Source: Planctomycetales bacterium
Lineage (GTDB): Bacteria > Planctomycetota > Planctomycetia > Pirellulales > Pirellulaceae
Length of the DNA: 38,853 bases
NCBI GenBank assembly: GCA_020426865.1
Contig: JAGQPD010000106.1
Span: 1-38,853 of the forward strand
Direction: 5' to 3'
Within the stretch, counting starts at the first letter, position 1, and the number at the start of each line of letters is the position of its first letter. The position numbers were made by a program, and so were the translations under genes. The notes beneath the pieces were generated by a model. That model was not told where the DNA came from, searched no databases, and saw only the letters and a list, made by a program, of their open reading frames with translations. This document shows positions 1-10,600 of the stretch, piece by piece.

Positions 1-326
1 AGGCTGGCTTCGATAAGGTTGCCCGGCGAGCCGGCGTTGTCATTATAGACTTCGACTCTCAGACCGGGCCCGCTCCGTATCGACGACAATGCCAGATCGA
101 TTCCTTCCAGATAATAGCTCGACGATGGCGAGAACTGTTCCGCCAACGACTGCGGCAGCGCCGAACCCGGGCCTTCGATTTCCACGCCGTTCAACGCATC
201 ATACGAATCACCAACCCCAAACGTTGAATAGACCGTGTCGGCCGACGTGATGCTCGATCGCGAATTGCTCACAAGCATCAACAGCATCATGCACCCGATT
301 GACCATGCTTTGTGTTGACGTTTCAT
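1..326 (-). CDS. Secreted protein, N-terminal part only (cut by window edge)
   Basis: Reading from the ATG at 326 gives about 108 codons that stay open to the window edge. The product begins MKRQHKAWSIGCMMLLMLVS, a clear signal peptide with probable cleavage after ITSA. The mature part (TFGVGDSYDALNG, then SPSSSYYLEGIDLAL and VEVYNDNAGSPGN) resembles the beta-sandwich domain called choice-of-anchor R, found in bacterial secreted proteins that often end in a PEP-CTERM anchor. The C-terminus lies outside, so the anchor cannot be checked. The ATG overlaps the stop of the Kelch gene as ATGA (323-326), and GGAG lies just upstream inside that gene, so the two are probably translationally coupled. 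Function unknown; an extracellular or envelope role is inferred. The domain name is a memory-based family call. Confidence 0.7.
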   Translation of the reverse strand, partial: MKRQHKAWSIGCMMLLMLVSNSRSSITSADTVYSTFGVGDSYDALNGVEIEGPGSALPQSLAEQFSPSSSYYLEGIDLALSSIRSGPGLRVEVYNDNAGSPGNLIEAS

Positions 327-3301
327 GGAGCGCTCCCGTACCGAACCAATGGCGTTGAGGCGCCGATATGGCCAAACTCATCGACGGGAGCAATCGTGAC
401 ACCAGTATGGTAGACCGCTCCCGTTGGGATCAATGCCAATGCTGCTGACAGTTGGTTCCCCGGTACCATTACCACGCGCGTGCGCCGGCGACTGCTCCAC
501 ATCCAATGCATTGTGATCCGGTAACTCGCAATCGACGACACGTTGTACGCCGGGGCCGACCACGATACGGTTGCTGAGTTGCCTGATCGAACGGCAGAAG
601 CGTTCGTTACCGGTCCTGAGAAAAGTACATTGAGCGTGAGCGAAATGTCACGCGGTCCGACATTGTTCGTCGCCCTGACCTTGACAATGTGCGTACCGAC
701 GTCGGCGCTTCCCGGCATCCAAGTGGCCAAACCGGTCGCCCTGTCAATTGTCATGCCAAGTGGGCCGTCGACGATTTCGAACGTCGCCGGGTCAATGCCC
801 ATATTGTTCAGTTGGATATGTACCGGTTGGTTGGCGATCAACGGGCCACCGTTGGGATTCGAAACGGTCCAACTGACGTTGGGAATTGCCGGTACCGAAA
901 CCACCGTGACCGCTTCGGTGCTGAACGCCCCATGATGACCGTTGGCGTCGTAGGCACTGATTGAGATTTTGTAGGTCTTGCCGGAAAGTAGCCCTTGGAT
1001 CTCGGTCGATGTGGCGCCGCCAGGAACGTCGACCGTCACCGAGTGTGAACGGTATGCTCGCCCCCAGCGATATCGGGTCGTTGCCCGCAGGGTATATCCT
1101 TCGATTTCCGCGGCGCCAGCGCCGGTCGGGGCCGACCAGGTAACGGTTGGATGAAGGAGCGTTTGGCCGGTCACCTGGATGTTCGTGGGACTACCAGTAA
1201 AATAGGTCTCGAACCCAATGTTCATGTCCGTGCTTCCGGCACTGTTCGTGCCACGCACAGCAATCAGCGTTGGCCCGGCGTCGGCGACCGTTGGGGTCCA
1301 TTGAATGAGTCCCGTGACCGGTTCGATCGTCATGCCATCAGGTGCACTGACGAGTTCGAACGTTGATGGTGTCAGGCTGATATCTGAGACCAGCATTTCC
1401 AACAGATTTCCAGCGATAGGTAAGCTGGAACCTGTGGCGTTGGGATCGAATTGCAGGCGCAACACCGGCAGATCGGCTGTAACGGTGATGGGAATATCGA
1501 GCTGATCGCTGCCGACCGAATTCGTCGCTTCCACGGAGATGGTATGTCGCCCCACGTCCGTCGCCGTCGGTGTCCACTGCACTTTGCCGGATGTCGGATC
1601 GAGCGTCATCCCAGCCGGCCCGTCGAGTAAAGCAAACGTGGGCGCGGGGTTCGCCGAAGCTGCCAACGTGATCTGCAACACGTGGTTGGCCACTACGCTG
1701 ACACTGCCGTTCATCAATCCGTTCGTGTAGTATCGCAGCGTAGGAGGTGCTTGTGTCTGCGCGATCACCTGGTTGGAGCGGGGCGAAACATTTCCAGCAA
1801 CGTCGACGGCACGGATACTGAGCTTGTATGTGGCGAGCGGCGCTAGTCCGGAAAGGGTAGTACTCGTACCGGTGATTCCGGTCTGAATTACAGCGTAGGC
1901 CGTCTTGATACCGCGAAAGCCCGTGCGATATGCCTTGAGCACTTCGTAGTAGGCAATCCCCCGGTTGTCGGTGGCTGGCTGCCAGCTAAGGTCGATACTG
2001 TTGGTGCTGATCGCGTCGATCGCTAACGCTGTCGGCGCGGTCGGAGGTGTTGTATCGAACGCTACGTTGATGACGAACTGTTGATCCACAAAGCCGACGC
2101 GGTTCTCCGCACGCACCGTGACGCTGTTTTCGCCGTGCTGTCCTTCAACAGGTTGCCAGGAGATGACCCCCGTTTGCGTGTCGATCGACATGCCCGCTGG
2201 CGCCACCACGAGCGAATAGGTCGCTTCCGGATTTGCCGTGGCGTTCACATCGTATGTATACGGACTATCGAGCGACCCCGTCGTTGGAGCCCGGGACGTA
2301 ATCACTGGAGCGGTCTCGGGAATATCAAATCGCTGGCTGCGATACACGTTACGGACGGCCTGGCCAGCGGCATCTTTCCCACCCGCCACCAAGATGCGAC
2401 TTAGTCCATCAATTGCAGCGGCGTGCGCATACAATGACATTGGCAGATCGGTGTCGGTGCTCCAGCTGTCAGTTGCTGGGTCATAGACTTGTACGGTCGC
2501 CGTCGGACCCGCCGATGTCAACCCGCCAAGCACATAGATCAGACCGTTTTCCGCTTGAACAGCCGCGCTATCTTGTACGGCCAATGGCATGGAGGCAAGC
2601 GTCGTCCAGGAATCAGACGCAACGTCATAACGGAACGTCGTGCTTTCTATTCCGCCGGTTGACGTTGTCGCCGAACCTCCAAAGACGTAAATGTGTCCCG
2701 TAGTGTCGGTCGCGGTAGCCATTCCGCGGCGTGGCTCCGGCAGCGGCTCCATGTCTGACCATGTGTCGGCCGACGGACTGTACTGTTCAACCGAATCCAA
2801 TACGATATTGCCGTCGGTATCGATGCCGCCGATCGCGTAGGCATGGCCGGACAAATCGATCGCTGCACCAAAGTCCAAGCGGGGGACGGTCATGTCTGAG
2901 ATGTTCTGGTGATCGCCAACCAGATAGTCGTATGTCCAGCCTTCCGAGGTCGACTCGGTACCATCACGGCCCCCAAAAATAAACATTCGGCCAGCCGAGG
3001 TTGTTACTGCCCCAGGCCCTTCCAACGCCTTGTCCAACGGGAACGATGTTGTCCAAGCAGTGGCCGCGGTCGTGAGTTTCGGAACCACGTTGCTGCTCCC
3101 CCCGATCATCAGTACCGCGTCCCCAGGGGCGAGAATTGCGGTAGCCTCGGACTGCGGTGCCGCCAATGAAGGGCCGGCTGTCCAGGCCACCGCAGAAAGT
3201 ACCTCCCGTGCTTCAAGATGCTCGAGTAACAGATGCTGGGCCGGTCGGCTCAACCGCGATGTGTGCGCGCGGGATCTCCGGCGAAATAAATTACGGAACA
3301 A
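323..3301 (-). CDS. Extracellular Kelch / putative-Ig / fibronectin type III protein with LEPR-like sorting motif
   Basis: This is a large secreted protein of 992 residues. The start is TTG at 3301, chosen because AAGGAG sits 7 nt upstream. The N-terminus is very basic (MFRNLFRRRSR) and carries LEHLEAREVLSA at about residues 26-37, a variant of the planctomycete LEPRxLL extracellular-targeting motif. Residues about 37-330 hold Kelch-type repeats (IGGIDTDG, YVFGG, YVLGG and ILVAGG, each followed by DSW-type strands), which should form a beta-propeller. After that come putative Ig (He_PIG-like) modules near 333-417, 520-608, 610-700 and 803-895, each with a GMxIDxxTGxIxWxP pattern. These alternate with FnIII modules near 418-515, 702-800 and 897-992. 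No catalytic residues are visible, and an adhesion or matrix role is an inference. The stop overlaps the start of the next secreted gene by 4 nt. Confidence 0.85.
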   Translation of the reverse strand: MFRNLFRRRSRAHTSRLSRPAQHLLLEHLEAREVLSAVAWTAGPSLAAPQSEATAILAPGDAVLMIGGSSNVVPKLTTAATAWTTSFPLDKALEGPGAVTTSAGRMFIFGGRDGTESTSEGWTYDYLVGDHQNISDMTVPRLDFGAAIDLSGHAYAIGGIDTDGNIVLDSVEQYSPSADTWSDMEPLPEPRRGMATATDTTGHIYVFGGSATTSTGGIESTTFRYDVASDSWTTLASMPLAVQDSAAVQAENGLIYVLGGLTSAGPTATVQVYDPATDSWSTDTDLPMSLYAHAAAIDGLSRILVAGGKDAAGQAVRNVYRSQRFDIPETAPVITSRAPTTGSLDSPYTYDVNATANPEATYSLVVAPAGMSIDTQTGVISWQPVEGQHGENSVTVRAENRVGFVDQQFVINVAFDTTPPTAPTALAIDAISTNSIDLSWQPATDNRGIAYYEVLKAYRTGFRGIKTAYAVIQTGITGTSTTLSGLAPLATYKLSIRAVDVAGNVSPRSNQVIAQTQAPPTLRYYTNGLMNGSVSVVANHVLQITLAASANPAPTFALLDGPAGMTLDPTSGKVQWTPTATDVGRHTISVEATNSVGSDQLDIPITVTADLPVLRLQFDPNATGSSLPIAGNLLEMLVSDISLTPSTFELVSAPDGMTIEPVTGLIQWTPTVADAGPTLIAVRGTNSAGSTDMNIGFETYFTGSPTNIQVTGQTLLHPTVTWSAPTGAGAAEIEGYTLRATTRYRWGRAYRSHSVTVDVPGGATSTEIQGLLSGKTYKISISAYDANGHHGAFSTEAVTVVSVPAIPNVSWTVSNPNGGPLIANQPVHIQLNNMGIDPATFEIVDGPLGMTIDRATGLATWMPGSADVGTHIVKVRATNNVGPRDISLTLNVLFSGPVTNASAVRSGNSATVSWSAPAYNVSSIASYRITMHWMWSSRRRTRVVMVPGNQLSAALALIPTGAVYHTGVTIAPVDEFGHIGASTPLVRYGSAP

Positions 3302-3510
3302 GGTCGGTCTCCTTTTTCGGTAATCGGAACGTTGGCGCAGCTTCCTCGCGAAAGTGTTAGCACTGCGAGGACTACCCCAACGTCCTGAGTAGCAAAAAAA
3401 GGCGCCGCGACCCGCCAGATATTTTCAAGAATGGGCAGAAATCCGACGTGTAGCTGGACGTTCCAAGTCGAATACGTCGGCGGTGCGGCGCGGAAAACTC
3501 ACGAGGACCC

Positions 3511-4311
3511 CTAGATTGTCCCGAATACTTGTTGGTTCGAGGTATTGCGGCCCTTCGATCGAAGGACGATTCCGACAATCAGCAGCGACAGGGCCGAGTA
3601 GGCCGGTTCGGGTACGGAGACGAGTCCAGCGCCGTTTCCGAAGTTGTCTTTCCAGACCGTGTAATCGGCTGCGTCCACGGTGCCGTTGCCATTGCCGTCG
3701 GCATCCAGTTCTGCCGTGCTGCCGAAATCGTCTTTCCAAACAGTGTAGTCGGCAGCGTCAACCGTGCCGTTGTGATTGTAGTCACCCAACAAGTGTGGGG
3801 CGACGACCTGGAACACAAGTTTGTTTCCGGCGGGTGGAATCGGCAAAGGGTCCCCGAGGCCGTCCTCTCCTTCGCTATCGACGAACGAGATGAGAATCTC
3901 GGCCGTGCCGAGTGATTGTGGAGTCGTTGCGAATCGGAAGAAAGAACCGTTCGCGTTGATCGGAATTCCGCCGGTGGCTAGTCCGCTTTCGAAGACGGCA
4001 GTCCCCAGTACTTCACTCCCATCGTCGATTCCCGCAGCAAAGAAATTGTCGCTCCCCGTCGGAACAACGTCGCCACGAGCAAGTGACGCAGGAATGGTCA
4101 AGTTGTCAACGTTTACGTCAGTACCGAGGTACGATAGGCTGTCGCCTGGCGATAGGCCGAGGAGCAACACTTCGACTTGAATAGTCTCGCCGAGCGTTAC
4201 AGAGTCTCCCGTCACATCTGTTTGTAGCCCAATCGTCGGTGCCGCGACACCGAGGCTGGATGAAAAGAGGCCGAACAACACGACGCTTGCTAGATACAAC
4301 TTCTTGAGCAT
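3511..4311 (-). CDS. Secreted dockerin type I protein with PEP-CTERM anchor
   Basis: A 266-residue exported protein. I take the ATG at 4311 because AGGTGA lies 5 nt upstream; a GTG three codons earlier (4320) is also possible. The N-terminus MLKKLYLASVVLFGLFSSS is a signal peptide. The body (residues about 25-170) is beta-rich and could be a cohesin-like or similar sandwich fold. Two dockerin-type calcium-binding repeats follow, DYNHNGTVDAADYTVWKDDFG and DADGNGNGTVDAADYTVWKD, with the usual D-x-N/D-x-N/D-G-x-V-D spacing. The C-terminus has VPEP, a hydrophobic helix and then RSKGR, the PEP-CTERM layout recognised by exosortase. It lies 31 nt downstream of the subtilase gene on the same strand, so cotranscription is likely. 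The role of the dockerin is unknown, since no clear cohesin scaffold is seen in the window. Confidence 0.82.
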   Translation of the reverse strand: MLKKLYLASVVLFGLFSSSLGVAAPTIGLQTDVTGDSVTLGETIQVEVLLLGLSPGDSLSYLGTDVNVDNLTIPASLARGDVVPTGSDNFFAAGIDDGSEVLGTAVFESGLATGGIPINANGSFFRFATTPQSLGTAEILISFVDSEGEDGLGDPLPIPPAGNKLVFQVVAPHLLGDYNHNGTVDAADYTVWKDDFGSTAELDADGNGNGTVDAADYTVWKDNFGNGAGLVSVPEPAYSALSLLIVGIVLRSKGRNTSNQQVFGTI

Positions 4312-4342
4312 CTTCGTCACCTATACGCATTCTAGTTGTGGA

Positions 4343-7300
4343 TTAGATCAACAGTTCGAGTCGGATTACGATCGAATCGGTCACGGAATTTCCGTCGGCG
4401 TCGGTGTACGCGAGGATAATCTGATGGTCCGTTGTGACCGTTCCAGGCTTGTGATAAAGCCGAACCAGCGGATTCGCCTCGGCTGACAAGAACGGCGCTT
4501 GGACGTCACCGCGATTCGTGAACCACTGTCGGTTTCCCGGAATGATCGGCTGGTCGTCCGTGATCGAACTCTGTAGGAAAACATTGATGTACCACTGTTG
4601 ACGCACGGGGTCGAACTGATCAACGTACAGGTGGGGACTGCCGGTTGGAGAGACAATGCGGACCGTAGGGGGAATCGTTTCCGTCGGCTCGACCACAACC
4701 GTGATCGTGTCCGAATCGGAGAGCCCTTGCGAATCGGTGCCGATCAACGTGATCGTATGGGTGCCCACGATCAATCGTCGCGTCAATTCGGCCCCCGTGC
4801 CAAGCACGCCCTGCAGGTTGGATTCCCAGCGGATTTGAGTTCCCGCGAGAATGCCGCCGTTTTCCAGTTCGTTGAAATCCGAAGTCTGGGCACGGAAGAC
4901 GACGTCTGTCGTTTCGAAGACCGTGACATTGTCGACTGGTGACGAAATGGCCACCGTCGGTGCACTGTTGGTGATCGTGATCGTGCCGAGTGACACGGTC
5001 GTGGACCGGCCGCTCGTGTCGGTCACGGTAACGCGGATATTGTGATTGCCGTAGTCAAGATTATGAATCGCTGTATCGTCACCGGACGCAATGGCCACGG
5101 CGGACCGATGTGAAAACCAGCGGACGCTGAGCGCGGACGTTTCGTCTTCGTAATCGGCGACGAGCACCTGCAGGGGTACCGAGACACCTCGCGGATAGCT
5201 GCGGCCATCGATCTCTGTCAAAGGTTCGACGTAAGGCGCAAATTCACCTCGTTCTGTCAACGCACGATCGACGGCACCGGCCGCATGAACGTATTTGGGC
5301 ACGAAGTCCTCGGGTACTTCCGGCGCGACTATCGTGCGACCTGCTCGAGCCGTTTGGGTGAGAATCGTCTCCACGTCGCTGGCGTTTAACGCTGGGTTAG
5401 CTGCCCAGATCAACGCAGCGACGCCAGCCGCGTAGGGTGATGCAAAGCTAGTACCGTTAACCGTTCGCACGAAATCGCCAGTGCGAGACGGGTCGGGGCC
5501 GACATATACCGTGTAGGGCGCAAAAATGTCAACGTCCTCATGTCCATAGTTGGAATTTGGGTGCCGGATCGTATCGCCGGCAATAAGGCCACCAACTCCG
5601 ATCACACCAGGATTCTCGATGGGGCTATGGTCGACCGTCTCAAAGGACAAACCAAGAAATTCGACGTCGTCGTCAACGTCGTCTCCGCTGTTGCCGGCCG
5701 AGGCAAAAATGAGGGTTCCCGTCGCTCGAACCAATGCGGTTGTATGTTCGAATGGCCGGTTGACAAAACCAAAGACGCCCGGGATCTCGGCCGAATAGCT
5801 CATGTTGATAATGTCAGCGCCCACCGCTTTGGCAAGTGTCACCGACGCAATCGACGTTACAAAATCGTAGAGCGTGAAAATTCGGATGGGGTTGACGACC
5901 GGGCCGGCAGTGCCGGCACTCCCCAGCCCGTTGTCCGGCATGGCCGCGGCGGTGCTCAACACGTTGGTTCCGTGCCAGGGACATGGGCCACCATTGCAAC
6001 CGATCAAGTTAGAAGTATTCAAAGGTGATGCGAACGGGACCGTCGAATGATTGACAGCTCCAGGCGCGTCATCCGCTGAGGCGACGAAACCCATGTCCAG
6101 CACGGCGAGATTGACGGTACGGTGCAACTGGCCAGCGGCCTCAAGGGCTTTCCAAGCCTCGGGGACACCAATGTCTTGATTGCTTCCCGCGCGAAGGTGG
6201 TCCCAATTGAACGCGTTTCGACTGTATCCCCCGTCGATCGTACCACCCGCGCCGCTTTCGGTGGAAACGAGATCTTGAAAATGGTCGCCCTGCCCAATGA
6301 AGTTGACGCCGATTTCCAGTCCACCGGCGGCCGCAGTCGTTGCCATGTGCAATAGTCGCACTCCTTGGGAACCGGAGACCGCCAATTCACCGCTGGCGCT
6401 TGGGTCTCGCGCGAGGAGCAAATCGACTAGTGACTGCGGGTCGTCTGTTGCCAGCGACGTATCGACGCGAACGGTGTGGATTGCAGTCGCTTCCGATACG
6501 CCGGCGTCACGAAGGTCGCTGGTTCCCAACAATGTGCCATTCCAACGGTCGAGGAAGCTCTGAAGCGTTGCCTCGTCGTTGGTCATCACCATGAGTTCGT
6601 TCGCGACAAAGTCCACGGTTTCCCCTTGCGGCCCGCGCAATTTCGCCACCGGACGATCGGGATCCGGCTCGCCTGTTTCGGGATGGAAGTAATTCGGCAT
6701 ATCGGGTTGCAACGTCGTGTCGACGTTTAGCGAAAGCGGTGTCGGTGCGAAGACTTTGCTGCCGACATTCCGCCTAGCCAACGCGTAGTCGCGAGCCGAG
6801 ATCAAACCGTCGCGATTGATGTCGGCGCCGAGTTGATAACTATCGTTTGCTGCGGTCGAGCCAAGCAGGGGAGTGCGGCGGATGTCACGCAATTCTTGCG
6901 AAGTCACCGCACCATCGTGATCGACATCGCCGGCAAGAAAATAACTGAGCTCGAACGCTCGATTTGCCAACCCGCCGTCAACCTGGATCTGGTAGTCGCC
7001 GAATGTTAATCCCACGACGGAGATGCTCTTGTTTTCGTTGATGGCTTGCCGCGAACTTTCATAGAGGACATCGACGGCGCTGCCTTGGGCATCCGTGATG
7101 CCCACAACCGTCGGCGGAGCGCCGTTTCCGATTTCACTGCCGAGCCAGCTCAATTGCAGACCCAAGATGACGGAATCGTTGCCAATCGAGAAATCCTGCT
7201 CGTTGATCGCCAACGGTACCACAAGATCTCCTGTCGCGTCGGTGGTCCTTAATTCAGCAAAAAACGACGCCGCGTCGGCCGCCAGAAGCGCGCGGTTCTC

Positions 7301-7429
7301 AAGCCCTTCCAACCCCGTAAGGCGGCGTCGACCGTGCCGCATGGCAGGTGCTTTGCGCCTGGTCCAGATACGACGACGATCGGAATGGAGACGTCCCCCG
7401 AATGGTAATTTGCTGAATCGCGGCAACAT
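4343..7429 (-). CDS. Secreted subtilisin-family (S8) serine protease with dockerin-like EF-hands and Ig/PKD-like tail
   Basis: A 1028-residue extracellular protease. The open frame runs up to 7570, but ATG 7429 has GGAG 9 nt upstream and is followed at once by basic, targeting-type sequence. LEGLENRALLAAD (residues about 40-52) is the LEPR-type planctomycete export motif. Residues 166-223 hold two EF-hand loops (GDVDHDGAVTSQEL and ADINRDGLISARD) like dockerin repeats. NELMVMTNDEATLQSFLDRW (277-296) resembles the propeptide of fervidolysin-like subtilases. The catalytic triad is visible as Asp445 (LAVLDMGF), His486 (HGTNV) and Ser661 (NGTSFASPYAAG), with the oxyanion Asn580 in SAGNSG. The C-terminal 330 residues look like PKD/Ig-type modules (VTDTSGRS, GTDSQGLSDSD). 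All key residues are present, so it should be active. The substrate is unknown. Confidence 0.9.
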   Translation of the reverse strand: MLPRFSKLPFGGRLHSDRRRIWTRRKAPAMRHGRRRLTGLEGLENRALLAADAASFFAELRTTDATGDLVVPLAINEQDFSIGNDSVILGLQLSWLGSEIGNGAPPTVVGITDAQGSAVDVLYESSRQAINENKSISVVGLTFGDYQIQVDGGLANRAFELSYFLAGDVDHDGAVTSQELRDIRRTPLLGSTAANDSYQLGADINRDGLISARDYALARRNVGSKVFAPTPLSLNVDTTLQPDMPNYFHPETGEPDPDRPVAKLRGPQGETVDFVANELMVMTNDEATLQSFLDRWNGTLLGTSDLRDAGVSEATAIHTVRVDTSLATDDPQSLVDLLLARDPSASGELAVSGSQGVRLLHMATTAAAGGLEIGVNFIGQGDHFQDLVSTESGAGGTIDGGYSRNAFNWDHLRAGSNQDIGVPEAWKALEAAGQLHRTVNLAVLDMGFVASADDAPGAVNHSTVPFASPLNTSNLIGCNGGPCPWHGTNVLSTAAAMPDNGLGSAGTAGPVVNPIRIFTLYDFVTSIASVTLAKAVGADIINMSYSAEIPGVFGFVNRPFEHTTALVRATGTLIFASAGNSGDDVDDDVEFLGLSFETVDHSPIENPGVIGVGGLIAGDTIRHPNSNYGHEDVDIFAPYTVYVGPDPSRTGDFVRTVNGTSFASPYAAGVAALIWAANPALNASDVETILTQTARAGRTIVAPEVPEDFVPKYVHAAGAVDRALTERGEFAPYVEPLTEIDGRSYPRGVSVPLQVLVADYEDETSALSVRWFSHRSAVAIASGDDTAIHNLDYGNHNIRVTVTDTSGRSTTVSLGTITITNSAPTVAISSPVDNVTVFETTDVVFRAQTSDFNELENGGILAGTQIRWESNLQGVLGTGAELTRRLIVGTHTITLIGTDSQGLSDSDTITVVVEPTETIPPTVRIVSPTGSPHLYVDQFDPVRQQWYINVFLQSSITDDQPIIPGNRQWFTNRGDVQAPFLSAEANPLVRLYHKPGTVTTDHQIILAYTDADGNSVTDSIVIRLELLI

Positions 7430-7624
7430 GCAGTTTTTCTCCGTCTTTAGCACTTTCGGACATGGCGATGACAAACAACGAAGCTTTCCCTCGAGTGCCC
7501 TTTTCGCTGGGCGACGGCTCATGCGCGATGGCCCTAGGGATGGATCCGAGAGCAGATGCCGCGTATCCACAAGAAATCTGCAGCAAGAAATCTATAGAAC
7601 CTGCGGAATCAGACGAATCGGCCG

Positions 7625-10600
7625 CTATCGAGCGGGAGACTTGATCAGATCGAAGTGAATGTGGTCGATCCCCAATCGCTCGTCTTTCGCGTCCGGGTGC
7701 CGGCCAACAATCTGGAACGACACCGTGTTGCGGCCCTGGAGAAGCTGAACCTGACCGATCGCCTGTGACGGCGGAAGTAACCGGTCGGTTCCGAGCCCCA
7801 CGGTAAGATTGGTATACCGGTCCAATGCGTCCCCCACTGGGTGGTCATTGACGAACACCCGGCAAATGCCTCGTCGCGGTGACAAGCCCATGCTCAGGTG
7901 AACTGAGTAGATTCCGGCAGCGGGAACATCAAACGGGATTCGAAGCCGCTCGTCGCGAGATTGCGGCTTCCAGGAAAGCCGGGTTTCGCCTGAGTATCGT
8001 CCGAAGGAAGTTGGCGACGATTCGTAGATCGTTTCGATCAGCTGCGGTGGATTCGCTGTATTGGTGGCGGACGCGACAAGGCAGGGAGCTTCCAGGACGA
8101 TCCCGCCGTTGTCTGGATCACGTTGCACTTGTTCATGTTCGGTCGGATAGGTGAGAAATCGGAATGAGCGAGCCGGGTTTTCAGGCCGCAAGGCACTCTG
8201 TTCGATCGGTGGTGCGTCCCAATCGAGATTGAGGTCACCTAACTCGGATCGCAGTTGCTGAAGGTCCCAAATCGACAGTCGAGCATTGCCAGAGTGACGG
8301 TACGCTGTCATAACAGTGCTGACGTTCCCGTCAAGGAACGAGGGTTCGTCGGTAGTCGAGCGTGGGTTGGCTACTGGCAATCTGGCGAGAAGGCGATTGG
8401 CGGAAAAATCAAATAGCCTCGAACAACGAGCGTGATCGTCGGCGATAAGGGAGATGCTACTTCGTCGCAACACCGATTGCCGCGCCAGCACCCCCGGATA
8501 CTCCCACGGGGTTGGGCTCCAGTCCTTTGTGTCGACAATCGTGGGATTCTGGAGCCCAGCAAGCACAAGGTACCGACCGCTTCCGTCGAATTGCGGGCCG
8601 CCTGCGATGTCGAAATGTACCAACGAATCTCCAGTCTTAGTATCGAAGACTGTGCAATCTTCGTAGCCTACGGCCAGCCATCTACCGTCGGGCGAAATGG
8701 ACAATTGACGACAAGTTCCCGGATGACAGATGCGCTGAACATCCCATTCGGATTCCCGCTTCCGCATGATGGCAAAGCAAGTCGGTCCGCCAACAGCCAC
8801 TAGTTCGCCGGTCTCGCTGGTGACCACTTCACCGTCGGCATCGAAGCCCAAATCAATGCGTAGCGGCGGGCCAATCGTACATTCTTCACCGTCGCGCGAG
8901 ATAGGCCATTGCAGGATCCCACGGTGTGCGACCGCTAGGATCGCCGTCTGGTCGGGAAGCAGGATCCCGTCAGAATGGATTCTTGCATTAAACTGAATGC
9001 GACCGATACGTCGCTCAAACGCGGCATCGTAGAACGCAACACCGTCGGAATAGATCGCCCAAAAACCATGCGAAGATAGTTCGCTCCGGATCGTATGCAA
9101 TGTTGCCATCGACCTCGATTTATAGGCTTTTGGCGAAGTGAATTCCAAGTACCCCATTCTGTGTCCGTGCATGTAACTCAAGTGTTGACCATCCTCGGAG
9201 AATCGAGGACGGAATCCCTGGCAGGACAGAACTAACGTCCCCGATCGGTCCCAAATGCGAATATGATGGTCCCAACTTTCCGTAACAACGAATTCATTGT
9301 TCGGATGCAGGTCGACGTGACTCACCTCTGAGGTCGTAGTGAGGCTTGTGACAACTCGCTGAGATTCCAAGTCCCAGACTCTTACATTGACGCTTCCGTC
9401 CTGTGTTGCTAACAATCGTCCATCATCGCTAAGATCGACATACCATTTCGCTGTGACCGAAGGGAGCGGCGACACGGTGTGGGATGCGAGGTCCACCAAG
9501 TAGCAACGTGAATTAAACCCCCAGGCGACGGCCTTGGTGCCATCGGCCGCGATGCGAACTCCATAAATGTTCGATGGAAACTGATACTGGTGAATTGTTT
9601 CTCCCGTGACGGCCGAGATAATCTCGAGAGTCCTGTCGTCGATCATTACGCCCAAAGCCGGTGAATGTGACGAAATGTCAATTCCCCGCTCAGTAAACGA
9701 TCGTTCGCGCGAGTAAAAATCGACGAGCTGCCCGTCGGGTGTGACCCTCCAAATTCGAACCGGCAGATTGCCGGGGTAGGGGCCGTGGACGATCGCCAGC
9801 AGACGATGTTGTGTGTTGTACTGAAACCAATGAATTCCATCCGCGGTTTCTTCCGTTGTTGTCCACAATGACCCATCCGAGATTCGTCGCAATTGCAATT
9901 GTCTGGCTGGCCAAAACTTGCTCGTGATGTAGAGATCGCATTCCGGGTACGCCATTGCCCAGGGGTCTCTTCCGGCTTGCCTGTTGTCAACTTCCCATAC
10001 GGGTGAAACGTCTACCAGACTCAAAGCCTTAATCGCGAGCGACTGCAATTCCGATCGCGCACGCTCGTCGAGGCCCAACGGGTCGACGAGCGGTTCCGCG
10101 ATACGTATCGAATGTAGCGCCGCGTGGCGTTGGGCCGGCATTCCCGTTACTAGCGACGACCGAGCGGCGATGACACTCGCGTCATACAAGTGTTTTTTCG
10201 ATTTCAATTCGGCTTGCGATGCCGTTCGCTGCATCTCCTGCGACACGTTGAGCGCGTTCCTGAGATCGTCGGATATAACAGAAAAACGGTAAGCCACCAG
10301 TGTGGAAACCGCTGACGCAGCAACCAGCAAGACCAGAATCGTCGACGTCGCAAACGCCAGTGCAGGATTGCGTCTTGCCCAGCGCGCGAGCACCCCAGCC
10401 AATGATGTCCGCCGCGCATGGATTGGCTCGCTGTTCAAGAAACGCTGCAGGTCGCCGGCCAGTTCACGCGCCGTTTGATAGCGGTCGCTGGGATCGCGCT
10501 CGATCGCCTTGTGAATGATCGTCTCTAAGTCATAGGGAATCCCCCGACATGTTGTGCTCAGCGCGTCCGGATTCGATTCCGTTATCTGGTGGAGCAACGC

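Noticed and set aside
208-402. 64-residue minus-strand frame at the window start
   Set aside because: It is a different frame from the secreted gene starting at 326, which has a signal peptide and an ATGA overlap with the Kelch gene.
7095-7658. 187-residue plus-strand open frame opposite the subtilase start
   Set aside because: Antisense to a well-supported gene with dockerin-like motifs; no recognisable domain.
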